Positions 24,841 through 32,300 of a stretch of 64,000 nucleotides of DNA are shown piece after piece. Origin of the DNA: Nannocystis bainbridge (lineage in GTDB: Bacteria > Myxococcota_A > Polyangia > Nannocystales > Nannocystaceae); NCBI RefSeq assembly GCF_028368995.1, contig NZ_JAQNDL010000003.1, positions 496,001 through 560,000 of the forward strand, read 5' to 3'. The stretch's first letter is position 1. Each line of letters starts with the position of its first letter. The notes under the pieces were generated by a model. The model was not told the DNA's origin, searched no databases, and was given only the letters and a program-made list of their open reading frames with translations. The position numbers and the translations under genes are program-made.

Positions 24841-27429
24841 GTGCCGCCCGCGAAGCTGAAGGGATACCCGAAGGTCTACAGCGTCGGCCGCTGGCGCGGC
24901 GCCGCCGCGGTACGCCGCGAGCACGGCGGCCAGGGAACGCTTACCGAGTTCTCGATCCAGCTCGCCCCCGACAGCGAGCCGCGGAAATTCGTGGGGCGGG
25001 GGCCGACGCCTGGCCACCGGCGGACGGATGCGATCCGCCAGGCACGCGAGGCCGCCGGCTTGCCCGCCCTGCCGCTGCGGCCTCGCAAGCCCCGCCAGCC
25101 GGGGCCGAGCGTCGCGGCGGCGTTGCAGGCCCCGGAGCGAGCGGAGACGCGGCGCCGGCTGGTCAACCGCGTGCGGGAGGTCGACGCCGACCACGCCCTC
25201 GCACTGGACCTCGAGGGCGCGGCCTGGCACCTGCTGGCGGACGCTGGCGACCTCGTCCTCGTCGGCGACGACGGGGAGCAGGTCGAGCGCTACCCCGGCC
25301 CGGAGAGCGCCGCCGACGAATTGCTGCGGCGCTTCGGCCCGGCGGTCGTCGACGCCGCCCGCGTGCGTCGTTTCTTCAACGCGCACGAGAAGGCCTATCC
25401 CCGCGGGTGGATCAAGCGAGCCGCGGAAGACCGCGCGCGCCAGCGCGACCGCGACCGCGACCGCGACGACCTCTTGCGGCGCATCGTCGACGCGCTCGCG
25501 GCCGGGCCGAAAAACGAGAGCGTGCTCGGGTGGACCTTGAAAGCGGACACCCGGGACGTGATGGACGCGATCCGGCTCGGCCTGGGTCGGAGCGTGCTGC
25601 GCTACGCGCCTACGTTCAGCGCGGGGGGCGGCGACCAATTCGAGCGCAACGATCAACCGTGGGGCCCCGGGCCCCGCGGCCACTACCCCTCCGGGCCGCA
25701 GCCGCCGCCGCGCTCGGCGCCCGAGGTTCAAGGCTCGGACGCACCGGCGGAAGCCCGCGCGGCGCGGAAGAAGTCGGCGAAGCGAAAGAAGCCGTCCAAG
25801 CGGAAGAAACCGGCGAAGCGAAAGAAGCCGGCCACGCGGAAGCCGAAGCCCCGGCCTCGCTGCGCGGGCTCGGTGCGGGCGGTGGTCGAGCGGGCCGAGA
25901 AGCTGAAAGCCCGCTATGACAACCTGGTCGCCGAACGGGCGGCCCGTCTAACAACGCGCCAGGCAAACCAGCGCGATGGGCTGATCGCGCGGCAGGCCGA
26001 GCGCGAGAAGCACCTGGCGGCCCTGGTGACGGGTCCGAAGAGCCCAGGGGCCCGGCGCCTGGCCGAGGCCGAAAAACGCCATGGGAGCCGCCTGCGCGCG
26101 CTGGAGGCCAAGCACAAAGCGGCCCTGGCCGCGCTGCCGCGCGCGGTCGAGTGCGAGATCCTCGGCGGAGCGCGGGCGCGGCGGGCCGTCGTTCGCGGCT
26201 GCGCCGACCTGTGCGGCCTCAACGTGGCCGGCGGCGTCGGCGGCGACGCCACGACGATCGCATTGCCGTCCGCGCGCGGGACTCCGCGTGTGTTGCCCGC
26301 GCGCTTCGTGCTCGTAGACGCCGAGACGCTGCGCCCGAGTCACGACCCGATCAGCTTTGAGCCGCGCGCCGACTACCCCGACGAGACGCAAGAACGGCGG
26401 TACGAGGATGACCCGGCCGAAAAATACAAGGTCGACATGATCGGCCAGAACATGATCCCCGGGTTGGTGCAGAACACCAACTCCGGCGCCGTGGACGGGA
26501 CGCCGATCATCACGATCGACAAGATCGTCTTGAGCGGCAACGGGCGGGCCATGGGCGTGATCCGGCACTACCGCCGCGGGCGCACGGTGCTTTCCGACTT
26601 CCTGCGCATACAGATTCAGATCTTCGGCATCGACCCCCGCGCGCTCGCCCGCGTGAAAAACCCTGTGGTCGTGCGCGTGATCGACGTGCCCGCCGCGGAC
26701 CGGGCGAGGCTCGTCCGCGACTTCAATACGGGCCTCACGCAGCAAATGTCGGCCGCGGACGAAGCCGCCGCGCTCGCCCGCCAGCTCCCCCCGGACCTAC
26801 CGGCGATGCTGCGCGCCGGCGGGGCCGACGAGGGGCTCGGACCCTACCTCGCGAGCAAGGCGAGCGCGCCCCTCGTGGGCGCCTTGGAGCGGTCGGGCTT
26901 CATCAACCGCGCAAACCGGGCGCGCCTGATCAGCGACGACGGCCTGCTCACCCAAGAGGCGCGTGACGACGTGGCGCGGATGCTCGTCGCCGCTGTGTTG
27001 CCGCTCGACCTCGCGGAGCGAAGCCCCGAGCTCGCCCGCGCTGCCGAGCGGTCGGCCGCGGCCTGGCTCGTCGCCGCGGGCGCTGGCTCGGCCTGGGATG
27101 TCCGCCCGACGCTGGCCGCCGCCGGCCGAGACTATCTGTCCCTTCGGGCATCCGGCGCGTGTCTCTCGCGTTGGCGGGAGCAAGGGAGCATGGAGCCGCG
27201 GCAGGCAACGGGCCCCATGGCAAGCACCATGCTCGAGATCCTCGACCTCGCCGCGTCACGCCCCGTCGTCTTCTCGAAGATCGCGGCCGCCTACGCCAAG
27301 GCGAGCCGCGCGGGCGGTCTCTTCGGACAGGCGGATCCCGGCGAAGCACTGCGCCAGGCCGCGGCCGACAACCACGTCGACCCGGCGAGCGCCAACAGTC
27401 GGCGTCGCTGCGCACGCAAGGCGGCCTGA
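24841..27429 (+). CDS. Large ParB/DdrB-like protein with histone-like linker
   Basis: An 862-residue protein, the largest in the block. Residues about 307-340 form a run of lysine-rich repeats (KRKKPSKRKKPAKRKKP) like H1 tails. Residues about 489-570 match the DdrB-like ParB superfamily pattern: VLVDAETLRPSHDP, YPDETQERRYEDDP, VQNTNSGAVDGTPII and VLSGNGRAMGVIRHY. That domain occurs in phage proteins packed with DNA, such as DarB-type antirestriction factors of P1-like phages. C-terminal residues 600-860 are helical. It is probably a DNA-associated, possibly injected, particle protein that acts early in infection. Confidence 0.7.
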   Translation: MPPAKLKGYPKVYSVGRWRGAAAVRREHGGQGTLTEFSIQLAPDSEPRKFVGRGPTPGHRRTDAIRQAREAAGLPALPLRPRKPRQPGPSVAAALQAPERAETRRRLVNRVREVDADHALALDLEGAAWHLLADAGDLVLVGDDGEQVERYPGPESAADELLRRFGPAVVDAARVRRFFNAHEKAYPRGWIKRAAEDRARQRDRDRDRDDLLRRIVDALAAGPKNESVLGWTLKADTRDVMDAIRLGLGRSVLRYAPTFSAGGGDQFERNDQPWGPGPRGHYPSGPQPPPRSAPEVQGSDAPAEARAARKKSAKRKKPSKRKKPAKRKKPATRKPKPRPRCAGSVRAVVERAEKLKARYDNLVAERAARLTTRQANQRDGLIARQAEREKHLAALVTGPKSPGARRLAEAEKRHGSRLRALEAKHKAALAALPRAVECEILGGARARRAVVRGCADLCGLNVAGGVGGDATTIALPSARGTPRVLPARFVLVDAETLRPSHDPISFEPRADYPDETQERRYEDDPAEKYKVDMIGQNMIPGLVQNTNSGAVDGTPIITIDKIVLSGNGRAMGVIRHYRRGRTVLSDFLRIQIQIFGIDPRALARVKNPVVVRVIDVPAADRARLVRDFNTGLTQQMSAADEAAALARQLPPDLPAMLRAGGADEGLGPYLASKASAPLVGALERSGFINRANRARLISDDGLLTQEARDDVARMLVAAVLPLDLAERSPELARAAERSAAAWLVAAGAGSAWDVRPTLAAAGRDYLSLRASGACLSRWREQGSMEPRQATGPMASTMLEILDLAASRPVVFSKIAAAYAKASRAGGLFGQADPGEALRQAAADNHVDPASANSRRRCARKAA

Positions 27430-27663
27430 GTGCCCGAGGTCGCCGTCGCCGTCGCGCTCCTGGTCGCGCTCGTCTTCTTCCTCGGCGGCGTCGCGGCCCT
27501 CGTCGCCGTGCTCCGCGTGTTGCCGCGGCGCGTGGTGGCGCCGTTGTGCGCGGCGATCGACCGCGCGGGCGAGCGGCTCGACTCGCTGGAGCGGCGCCAC
27601 GGCGAGCGCCTCGACGCGCTGGAGCGAGACGCGCGCGCGTGTGCTGGCCGCACGCCGCCGTAA
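27430..27663 (+). CDS. Small membrane protein with coiled-coil tail
   Basis: A 77-residue protein: one N-terminal membrane helix (VAVALLVALVFFLGGVAALVAVL, residues 4-27) followed by a heptad-like helix, RAGERLDSLERRHGERLDALERDA. The GTG start follows the previous stop directly. It is a likely oligomeric membrane component of the particle or host envelope. Confidence 0.62.
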   Translation: MPEVAVAVALLVALVFFLGGVAALVAVLRVLPRRVVAPLCAAIDRAGERLDSLERRHGERLDALERDARACAGRTPP

Positions 27664-27675
27664 GGGTCCCGCGCG

Positions 27676-27682
27676 CCAGATC
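27676..27682 (+). promoter_or_regulatory. CCAGATC start-proximal motif (variant)
   Basis: CCAGATC lies four bases before ATG 27687, the first of the two tandem paralogues. Confidence 0.5.
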
Positions 27683-27686
27683 GGCC

Positions 27687-28172
27687 ATGCTTCGCGGACC
27701 GTTTAACGTGTATGTCGACGAGGCCGGCAATCAGAGCCTCAAGCCGGCCGTGTCGGGCGGCGGCGGTCCGCCGCGGTCGCTGCTCCAGTCGCTGGAGAGC
27801 AACATCCGGATCGTGATCGCCCGCTCGGCGATCGAGTACGTGTCCGGCTACTTCGCCGACCTCACCGCAGCCGGCAACGACGACGACATTTACATCCCCG
27901 CACCGATCACCGGGGCCCTCACGTCGATCCGGATCGTCGCCGGGTTCCAACCGTCCGCGAACATGCCGATCCAGGCGGCGATCGGCGGGACGAACGTCAC
28001 CGACGGCCTCGTCACCATCCTCTCGACCGATGGCGCGGGCACCGTCCGCAGCGCCAGCCCGACCGGCCAGAATGCGGTCACGGCAGGCACCACCGCAATC
28101 CGGCTGCGTCACAACGCGACGAACACAGTCGCCGGTCACGCCTGGGTCGTTCTCGGCTTCTCGCACGGGTGA
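27687..28172 (+). CDS. Beta-rich virion-like protein, paralogue 1
   Basis: A 161-residue protein. The N-terminus FNVYVDEAGNQSLKPA and a glycine stretch (GGGGPP) are followed by a helix (residues about 28-50) and a beta-rich body ending in GHAWVVLGFSHG. The next gene encodes a clear paralogue sharing the F.V..DE.G...LKPA..GGGG start and the GH..V..GF end. Small paired single-domain beta proteins recall the two single jelly-roll coat proteins of P23-77-like internal-membrane phages, but they could also be fibre or receptor-binding proteins. The fold is inferred from composition, not recognised. Confidence 0.66.
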   Translation: MLRGPFNVYVDEAGNQSLKPAVSGGGGPPRSLLQSLESNIRIVIARSAIEYVSGYFADLTAAGNDDDIYIPAPITGALTSIRIVAGFQPSANMPIQAAIGGTNVTDGLVTILSTDGAGTVRSASPTGQNAVTAGTTAIRLRHNATNTVAGHAWVVLGFSHG

Positions 28173-28176
28173 CGCC

Positions 28177-28641
28177 ATGTCGGGGCATTTTCAGGTCTTC
28201 ATCGACGAGGGCGGAGCTTCGGTCCTCAAGCCCGCGGCGGCCGGCGGCGGCGGCGGTCCTTCGGCGGCGACGATGCGCGCGCTGAACGCCAGCGTAGCGA
28301 CCGCCGTTGCGCGGTCGGTCGAGTGGGTCGGCGGGTTCCTGCCGAATCTCACCCTTGGCTTTTCGACGGCGCGCATCTTGCCTCCGCGGAATTCGACCAT
28401 CGTCGCGTGCAACATGGCGATCGACTTCAACCCGACCGGGTCCATCCGGCTCTCGTTCCGGGTCGGGCTGACGATCTTCGGACAGGTGGTCTTTACGGCG
28501 TCGGACACGGCTGGCACCGTCAAGCCGGTCGATCTGGCGCCCGGCACCACGATCGCCGGGCTCCAGAGCATCGAAGTTATCGACAGCGGAATCGCCAACA
28601 CCAGCGCCGGACACGGACACGTGTTTTTCGGGTTCGCGTAG
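28177..28641 (+). CDS. Beta-rich virion-like protein, paralogue 2
   Basis: A 154-residue paralogue of the preceding protein: FQVFIDEGGASVLKPA, GGGGGP, a helix containing ARSVEWVGGF, a beta-rich middle (SIRLSFRVGLTIFGQVVFTAS) and GHGHVFFGFA at the end. It starts four bases after its partner, so both are made from one message. Tandem duplication with divergence suggests two non-equivalent structural positions. Confidence 0.66.
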   Translation: MSGHFQVFIDEGGASVLKPAAAGGGGGPSAATMRALNASVATAVARSVEWVGGFLPNLTLGFSTARILPPRNSTIVACNMAIDFNPTGSIRLSFRVGLTIFGQVVFTASDTAGTVKPVDLAPGTTIAGLQSIEVIDSGIANTSAGHGHVFFGFA

Positions 28642-28671
28642 GTGCCCGCGGCACAAGCGGGGGGACAGCGG

Positions 28672-28678
28672 CCATATG
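28672..28678 (+). promoter_or_regulatory. CCATATG start-proximal motif (variant)
   Basis: CCATATG lies five bases before ATG 28684 of the phosphatidyltransferase gene. Confidence 0.5.
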
Positions 28679-28683
28679 CGCCG

Positions 28684-29061
28684 ATGCTCCCCCGCCGCCT
28701 CGCGTTGTTGCTCCCCAACGCGCTCACCCTGATCGGTCTCGTCCTCGGCCTCGCCGGCGCGCTCGCTCTCCAAAGGGGGGAGGTCGCGGGCGCCGCCAGC
28801 CTCTTGGTTGGTGGCCAGGTCGCGGACGTGCTCGACGGGGTGGCCGCGCGTCGGTTCAACGCGAGCACGGCGGCGGGGGCGCTCTTTGACTGGCACGCCG
28901 ACTGCGCCGTCGCGGCTGCCGTCGCGTTCGCAGCCGGCGTCGCGTGGGCGATCCCGGTGTTCGTGCTCGTGCAGGCTTGGGCGCGCGTGCATGACGAGCG
29001 CGTGAGCGGCCGAACCGCCGCCATGCTCGGCGTCGTGGGGCTGGCGCTGGGGGCGTGGTGA
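28684..29061 (+). CDS. Minimal CDP-alcohol phosphatidyltransferase
   Basis: A 125-residue membrane enzyme. It carries the complete family signature DGxxARx8GxxxDxxxD: DGVAARR from about residue 51, then G, then LFDWHAD, the site that binds CDP-diacylglycerol and metal. Hydrophobic segments LLLPNALTLIGLVLGLAGALAL, AAAVAFAAGVAWAIPVFVLVQ and MLGVVGLALGA give about three or four helices against six in full-length relatives, so it is unusually short. It would transfer a phosphatidyl group to an alcohol, changing phospholipid head groups. ATG 28684 is chosen by the CCATATG motif. Its place between coat-like genes and micro-membrane proteins suggests building or altering a particle membrane. Confidence 0.82.
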   Translation: MLPRRLALLLPNALTLIGLVLGLAGALALQRGEVAGAASLLVGGQVADVLDGVAARRFNASTAAGALFDWHADCAVAAAVAFAAGVAWAIPVFVLVQAWARVHDERVSGRTAAMLGVVGLALGAW

Positions 29062-29156
29062 TGGAGCGGCCCGGCCCTTGGGAAGCGGTAGCGGAGGGTG
29101 CGATCTTCGCGTTCGCTATCTTCATCCTCCTCGGCTACGTGCTCGCCGGCGCATGA
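29061..29156 (+). CDS. 31-residue single-helix membrane protein
   Basis: ATG overlaps the previous TGA as ATGA and its own TGA overlaps the next ATG, so it is coupled on both sides. AIFAFAIFILLGYVLAGA is one membrane helix with a short charged N-terminus. Proteins this small are typical of internal-membrane phages and of lysis systems. Confidence 0.55.
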   Translation: MERPGPWEAVAEGAIFAFAIFILLGYVLAGA

Positions 29157-29674
29157 CGACCCTCGACGCGCACCCCCGGCCCGCGCCGCCCTGGCTGGCC
29201 GCGATCGCAATGGCCGTCGCGGCGTATGTCGGCGCGGACCGCTGCGTCATGGCGCAGGCGGAGCCGGCGCCCGTTGACACGCGCGAGTCGAGCACCGACA
29301 ACCGGGACGCCATGAGCTTCCCCCTCGCCGCCGCCCTGGTGTCGCTGCTCCTGCCGTTCGCCCTCCTCTCCGCATGCCGCGAGCCCGAGCCGGTCGAGCT
29401 GCCGAAGGACGGCGAATCCTGCAAGGTGGTCGACGACGGCGACGCGCCGTGCGCCGAGGGCCTGACGTGCAACACCGGCGACGGCTACCTCGGCAAGGAC
29501 GGCCACTGCGCGACCGCCTGCGAGGGCGACGGCGAGTGCGAGGACGGGCAATTCTGCAACGACGAGGGCGCTTGCACGTGGACATGCAAGGCCGAGGTCG
29601 ACTCCTGCCCGGTGGCGTCCGTCGAGCTCTTCTGCACGGCTGACGAGGGCGGCTTCTGCGTCGGCGCGGTCTGA
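29153..29674 (+). CDS. Cys-rich lipoprotein with possible nested start
   Basis: A 173-residue frame from the coupled ATG. It contains a first membrane segment (WLAAIAMAVAAYVGA) and, after ATG 29312, a second hydrophobic stretch with lipobox LLSAC, then a Cys-rich domain (CAEGLTC, CATACEGDGECEDGQFC, CTWTCK). Either the gene starts at 29312 as a 120-residue lipoprotein preceded by a short membrane peptide, or one protein has two hydrophobic segments. The dual layout resembles embedded spanin-type arrangements, but both parts share one frame. Function unknown. Confidence 0.58.
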   Translation: MTTLDAHPRPAPPWLAAIAMAVAAYVGADRCVMAQAEPAPVDTRESSTDNRDAMSFPLAAALVSLLLPFALLSACREPEPVELPKDGESCKVVDDGDAPCAEGLTCNTGDGYLGKDGHCATACEGDGECEDGQFCNDEGACTWTCKAEVDSCPVASVELFCTADEGGFCVGAV

Positions 29675-29745
29675 GCGTCGGCACGGTGTGAGCGACGCGG
29701 CGTCCGCGGCGTCGCGTCCGAGCGACGCAGCGAACGCCGGCCGTG

Positions 29746-29752
29746 CCATATC
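29746..29752 (+). promoter_or_regulatory. CCATATC start-proximal motif
   Basis: CCATATCCGGCCGTG is identical to the sequence at 24829-24843, ending in the GTG start of the next gene. Confidence 0.55.
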
Positions 29753-29757
29753 CGGCC

Positions 29758-31239
29758 GTGAGCGTCCTCGACCTCGTCCGCGAAGAGACGGGCCTCGACC
29801 TGTCCAACGCAAAATTGACGGTCGACAAGCTCGCGCCGGCGTTCGCCGAGCGGATCGACGTGGTCCTGCACGACCTGGATCGCGCGCTCGAGATCAGCCG
29901 GAAGATCATGGACGCGTATCGGATGCTCCTGGTCGCGCCCTCCCCGGTGGCCGCGATTGGCGTGGCGTACAACGCGATCAAGAGCGCCTGGGGTTACTTG
30001 CAGGGCGAGGCCAACAAGAAGGCCGCCGAGAACCTCGAACGCCGCGCCGCCACGCGCGCCGCCTTCGTCGCCAGGTACTACACCCGCGGCGCCTGGTCGC
30101 AGGTGTGCATGAGCTCGAAAGCACCGACGCCCAAGGCGCTCGACTTGACCAAGGGGACGAAGAAGGCCGGGGCCCACCTGAGCCAGTACGACCCCTATTA
30201 CGTGTGGCACGCGAGCCGCGTCGCGCAGTCCCAGATCCTCATGCCCACGTGGTCGGGGCCGCCATACGACGAGCCGGTCGTGCAGCCCGACCTGTGGGAA
30301 AAGGGTTTTTCTTGGCCGGAGCCGACGTTGCTCGGGGGGTTTCGCGGCCTCGCCTGCGGCGAGCCGCCGGGTGTGAAGCAGCCGAACGAGCCTTGCGCAC
30401 TTGAGGTCTGGTGGGACAAGCCGGCGCCCGTGGGCCCGATCCCTGGGGCCTACGTTGAGAAGTATTGGGGCAACGCGCCGAACAAGGGCTCGCCGGACGC
30501 GGCCAACGTGCTCGACGCTTCGGTCCTGGTGAGGGGCTACGCGCCGCCGCCGGGGTACACGTATCTTTTTTCGTGGGGCACGTACCCCTGGAGCGGCTGG
30601 CAAGGCCCTCCGGGTGGCTCGTCCGGGTCTCCGATCTTCGACAAGTCCGCGGACATGGCGGCTCTCGCCGCGGCGATTCACAGCCTCACGCCGCTTCACG
30701 CACAAATCCCGTGGGACGATGTCGCCCGGGCCTATCGCCACTTCGTGCAGGTCAGCGGGTGGCGCAAACTGAAGCCGCTTCCGGACAAGCAAGTCGACGC
30801 CGGCGTCTACCTGGACGCGGAGCGCCTGCCGACCTCGACCTCGGCGCTGCCGCTCCCGATCCCTGAGACGGGATATCCGTGGGAGGTCATCCGAGAGATC
30901 GAGCTCTTGTTCCGTAGCTTCTTCCGGATCCGGCGAGCGGCCATCTACCAGTGGGCGTTCACCTCTGACCAGTTTAAGGCCGCCTGCAAGACTTCGCGCG
31001 ATCCTCTCCTGCGCACGCTGGCCAACGGCGCCGAGCCCCCCGAACACGGCCCCTGGAAAGCGTGGGACCCCCTCGGCGAGGGGTGGGACGGCGGCATGAC
31101 CGAGCCCGCGCCGCAGGCGGGCAAGCCCCCCGGGCCGGGGGTGTGGGGCAGCCCGAAGAACCTGACCGCAGGCCCGGGTCCCGGCGAGGTCGTCGCCGTC
31201 GCCGCCGGCGGTTATCTGCTCTACCGGCTGTTCCTTTGA
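29758..31239 (+). CDS. Large tail-anchored protein of the virus-like block
   Basis: A 493-residue protein of unknown family. The N-terminal 90 residues are helical (LTVDKLAPAFAERIDVVLHDLDRALEISRKIMD). The middle is rich in Trp, Tyr, Pro and Gly (GYTYLFSWGTYPWSGWQGPPGG). A single C-terminal helix, VVAVAAGGYLLYRLFL, matches the tail of the 23348-24004 protein. A large outer domain anchored by a tail would suit a spike or a membrane-linked vertex protein; this is inference. It ends two bases before the next lipoprotein gene. Confidence 0.65.
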   Translation: MSVLDLVREETGLDLSNAKLTVDKLAPAFAERIDVVLHDLDRALEISRKIMDAYRMLLVAPSPVAAIGVAYNAIKSAWGYLQGEANKKAAENLERRAATRAAFVARYYTRGAWSQVCMSSKAPTPKALDLTKGTKKAGAHLSQYDPYYVWHASRVAQSQILMPTWSGPPYDEPVVQPDLWEKGFSWPEPTLLGGFRGLACGEPPGVKQPNEPCALEVWWDKPAPVGPIPGAYVEKYWGNAPNKGSPDAANVLDASVLVRGYAPPPGYTYLFSWGTYPWSGWQGPPGGSSGSPIFDKSADMAALAAAIHSLTPLHAQIPWDDVARAYRHFVQVSGWRKLKPLPDKQVDAGVYLDAERLPTSTSALPLPIPETGYPWEVIREIELLFRSFFRIRRAAIYQWAFTSDQFKAACKTSRDPLLRTLANGAEPPEHGPWKAWDPLGEGWDGGMTEPAPQAGKPPGPGVWGSPKNLTAGPGPGEVVAVAAGGYLLYRLFL

Positions 31240-31241
31240 CC

Positions 31242-31652
31242 ATGCGCGCCGCCTCCGCTCTCGTCCTCTTGCTCGCCTGCGGCCCGACGCCGCCGGCGAC
31301 CTCGGCCACCAGCTCGGGCACGACCTCGGGCACGACCTCGACCAGCTCGGGCACGACCTCGACCAGCTCGGGCACGACCTCGACCAGCTCGGGCACGACC
31401 TCGGCGACGTCGATGGACGCGCCCACGACCGGCTGCGGCGAGCCGACCGCGGGCTTTTGTGAAGAGCACCCTTGGGGCCGGCCGACGTGCGGCAAGCCCG
31501 TCAGCGCGGCCGCCTGCGTAGAGCTTTGGGACGCGCTGACCGGCTGTGTGGACGCGTGCGCTTACATCGCATGTGCCGACGCGCTTATCGCCGCGCCGTG
31601 CGGCGAGCGCCCCTCGATCTGCGACCCGCTGATCGCGTGCCCTCCTGAGTGA
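31242..31652 (+). CDS. Small lipoprotein with TSTSSGT repeats
   Basis: A 136-residue lipoprotein with lipobox LLAC, a linker of tandem SSGTTST units (residues about 22-55) and a compact Cys-rich domain (GCGEPTAGFCEEHPWG, CVELWDALTGCVDACAYIACADAL). The DNA of the linker is a tandem repeat. Part of its 3' half recurs in decayed form at 31887-32012. It lies directly behind the tail-anchored protein, so it belongs to the same transcript. A surface or exclusion role is possible. Confidence 0.68.
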   Translation: MRAASALVLLLACGPTPPATSATSSGTTSGTTSTSSGTTSTSSGTTSTSSGTTSATSMDAPTTGCGEPTAGFCEEHPWGRPTCGKPVSAAACVELWDALTGCVDACAYIACADALIAAPCGERPSICDPLIACPPE

Positions 31653-31679
31653 ACGCATGGCCGAGCCGCAGCCGCAGCC

Positions 31680-31850
31680 GACCAGCCTGACTCCGCCGCA
31701 GCGACCTCCCGAGCCCGTCGCGCAGCGTCAGGAGTTCCCGTTCCTCCATCGTCTTGACGCGCGTCGACGCCAGGAACGCGGCGCTGGCGGCCTGTTCGCG
31801 CGGCGGGAGTGCGGCCAGCGTGCCGCTCAGCCGCGGCAAGGGCGACTCGC
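31680..31850 (-). pseudogene. Fragment of the IS-interrupted replication-operon gene
   Basis: The translated minus strand gives LSGTLAALPPREQ, AAFLASTR and METMEEREL-like phrases found in the protein encoded at 37946-38473 (LSGTLAALPPREQ, AAFLASTRVETMEERELL), with a deletion of about six residues and no start or end. It is a partial, decayed copy. Confidence 0.72.
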
Positions 31851-31886
31851 CGAGGCGTCGAGGGTCAGCGCGGCGGCGGCCGAGCG

Positions 31887-32012
31887 GAGCCGTGGGCCAC
31901 GCTGAGCGGGTGTGTGGACGCCTGCAGCTACATCGCTTAGTGGCCTCCAATCTGGACCCATTGTTCGCGTTCCTACCGGACTGAACGCTTGGCGGGACCC
32001 GCTGATCGCGTG
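31887..32012 (+). pseudogene. Fragments of the TSTSSGT lipoprotein gene
   Basis: GTGTGTGGACGC followed by TACATCGC, then GACCCGCTGATCGCGTGC, repeat 31543-31570 and 31622-31640 in the same order with unrelated spacers and an early stop. A decayed partial duplication. Confidence 0.6.
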
Positions 32013-32300
32013 CGAACGCTTGGCGGACAAGTGCCCAAGCCCGAACGTCGACCCAGGCGAACTCTGACGCAATTCTCGCAGGCGCTCGGACATATGTCCA
32101 TGTGACTTGGACGATTGCCCGGTTCATCCGAACACATGTCCGGAACTCGGAGCGCATCCGAGCGAACCTAACATCCGTAGAGTGCGCATCTGCAGACAAG
32201 TCTTCGAAATCACTTCCCTCAACAAACTGGGGAGTCGCCGAAGTGGCGCCCGGAGCGCCGCATGCAGAACGCCATTCTCGTGCACCATTCAGCCAATCCC

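Larger units (their letters stand above)
31653..32300. other. Scrambled, decayed duplication region
   Basis: No intact gene. The segment mixes a fragment of the replication-operon gene now at 37946-38473 (minus strand), pieces of the preceding lipoprotein gene and a palindrome, GGACATATGTCC, at 32088-32099. It marks a recombination junction between the virus-like block and the lipoprotein cargo. Confidence 0.6.

Noticed and set aside
20153..31652. Reading the block as a tailed prophage.
   Set aside because: No terminase, portal, major tail or tape-measure gene was recognised despite good gene resolution.
32088..32140. Further CATG-type repeats near the scrambled junction (GGACATATGTCC, CATG at 32099 and 32135).
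   Set aside because: The spacing is not 14 bases, so they were not counted with the family.
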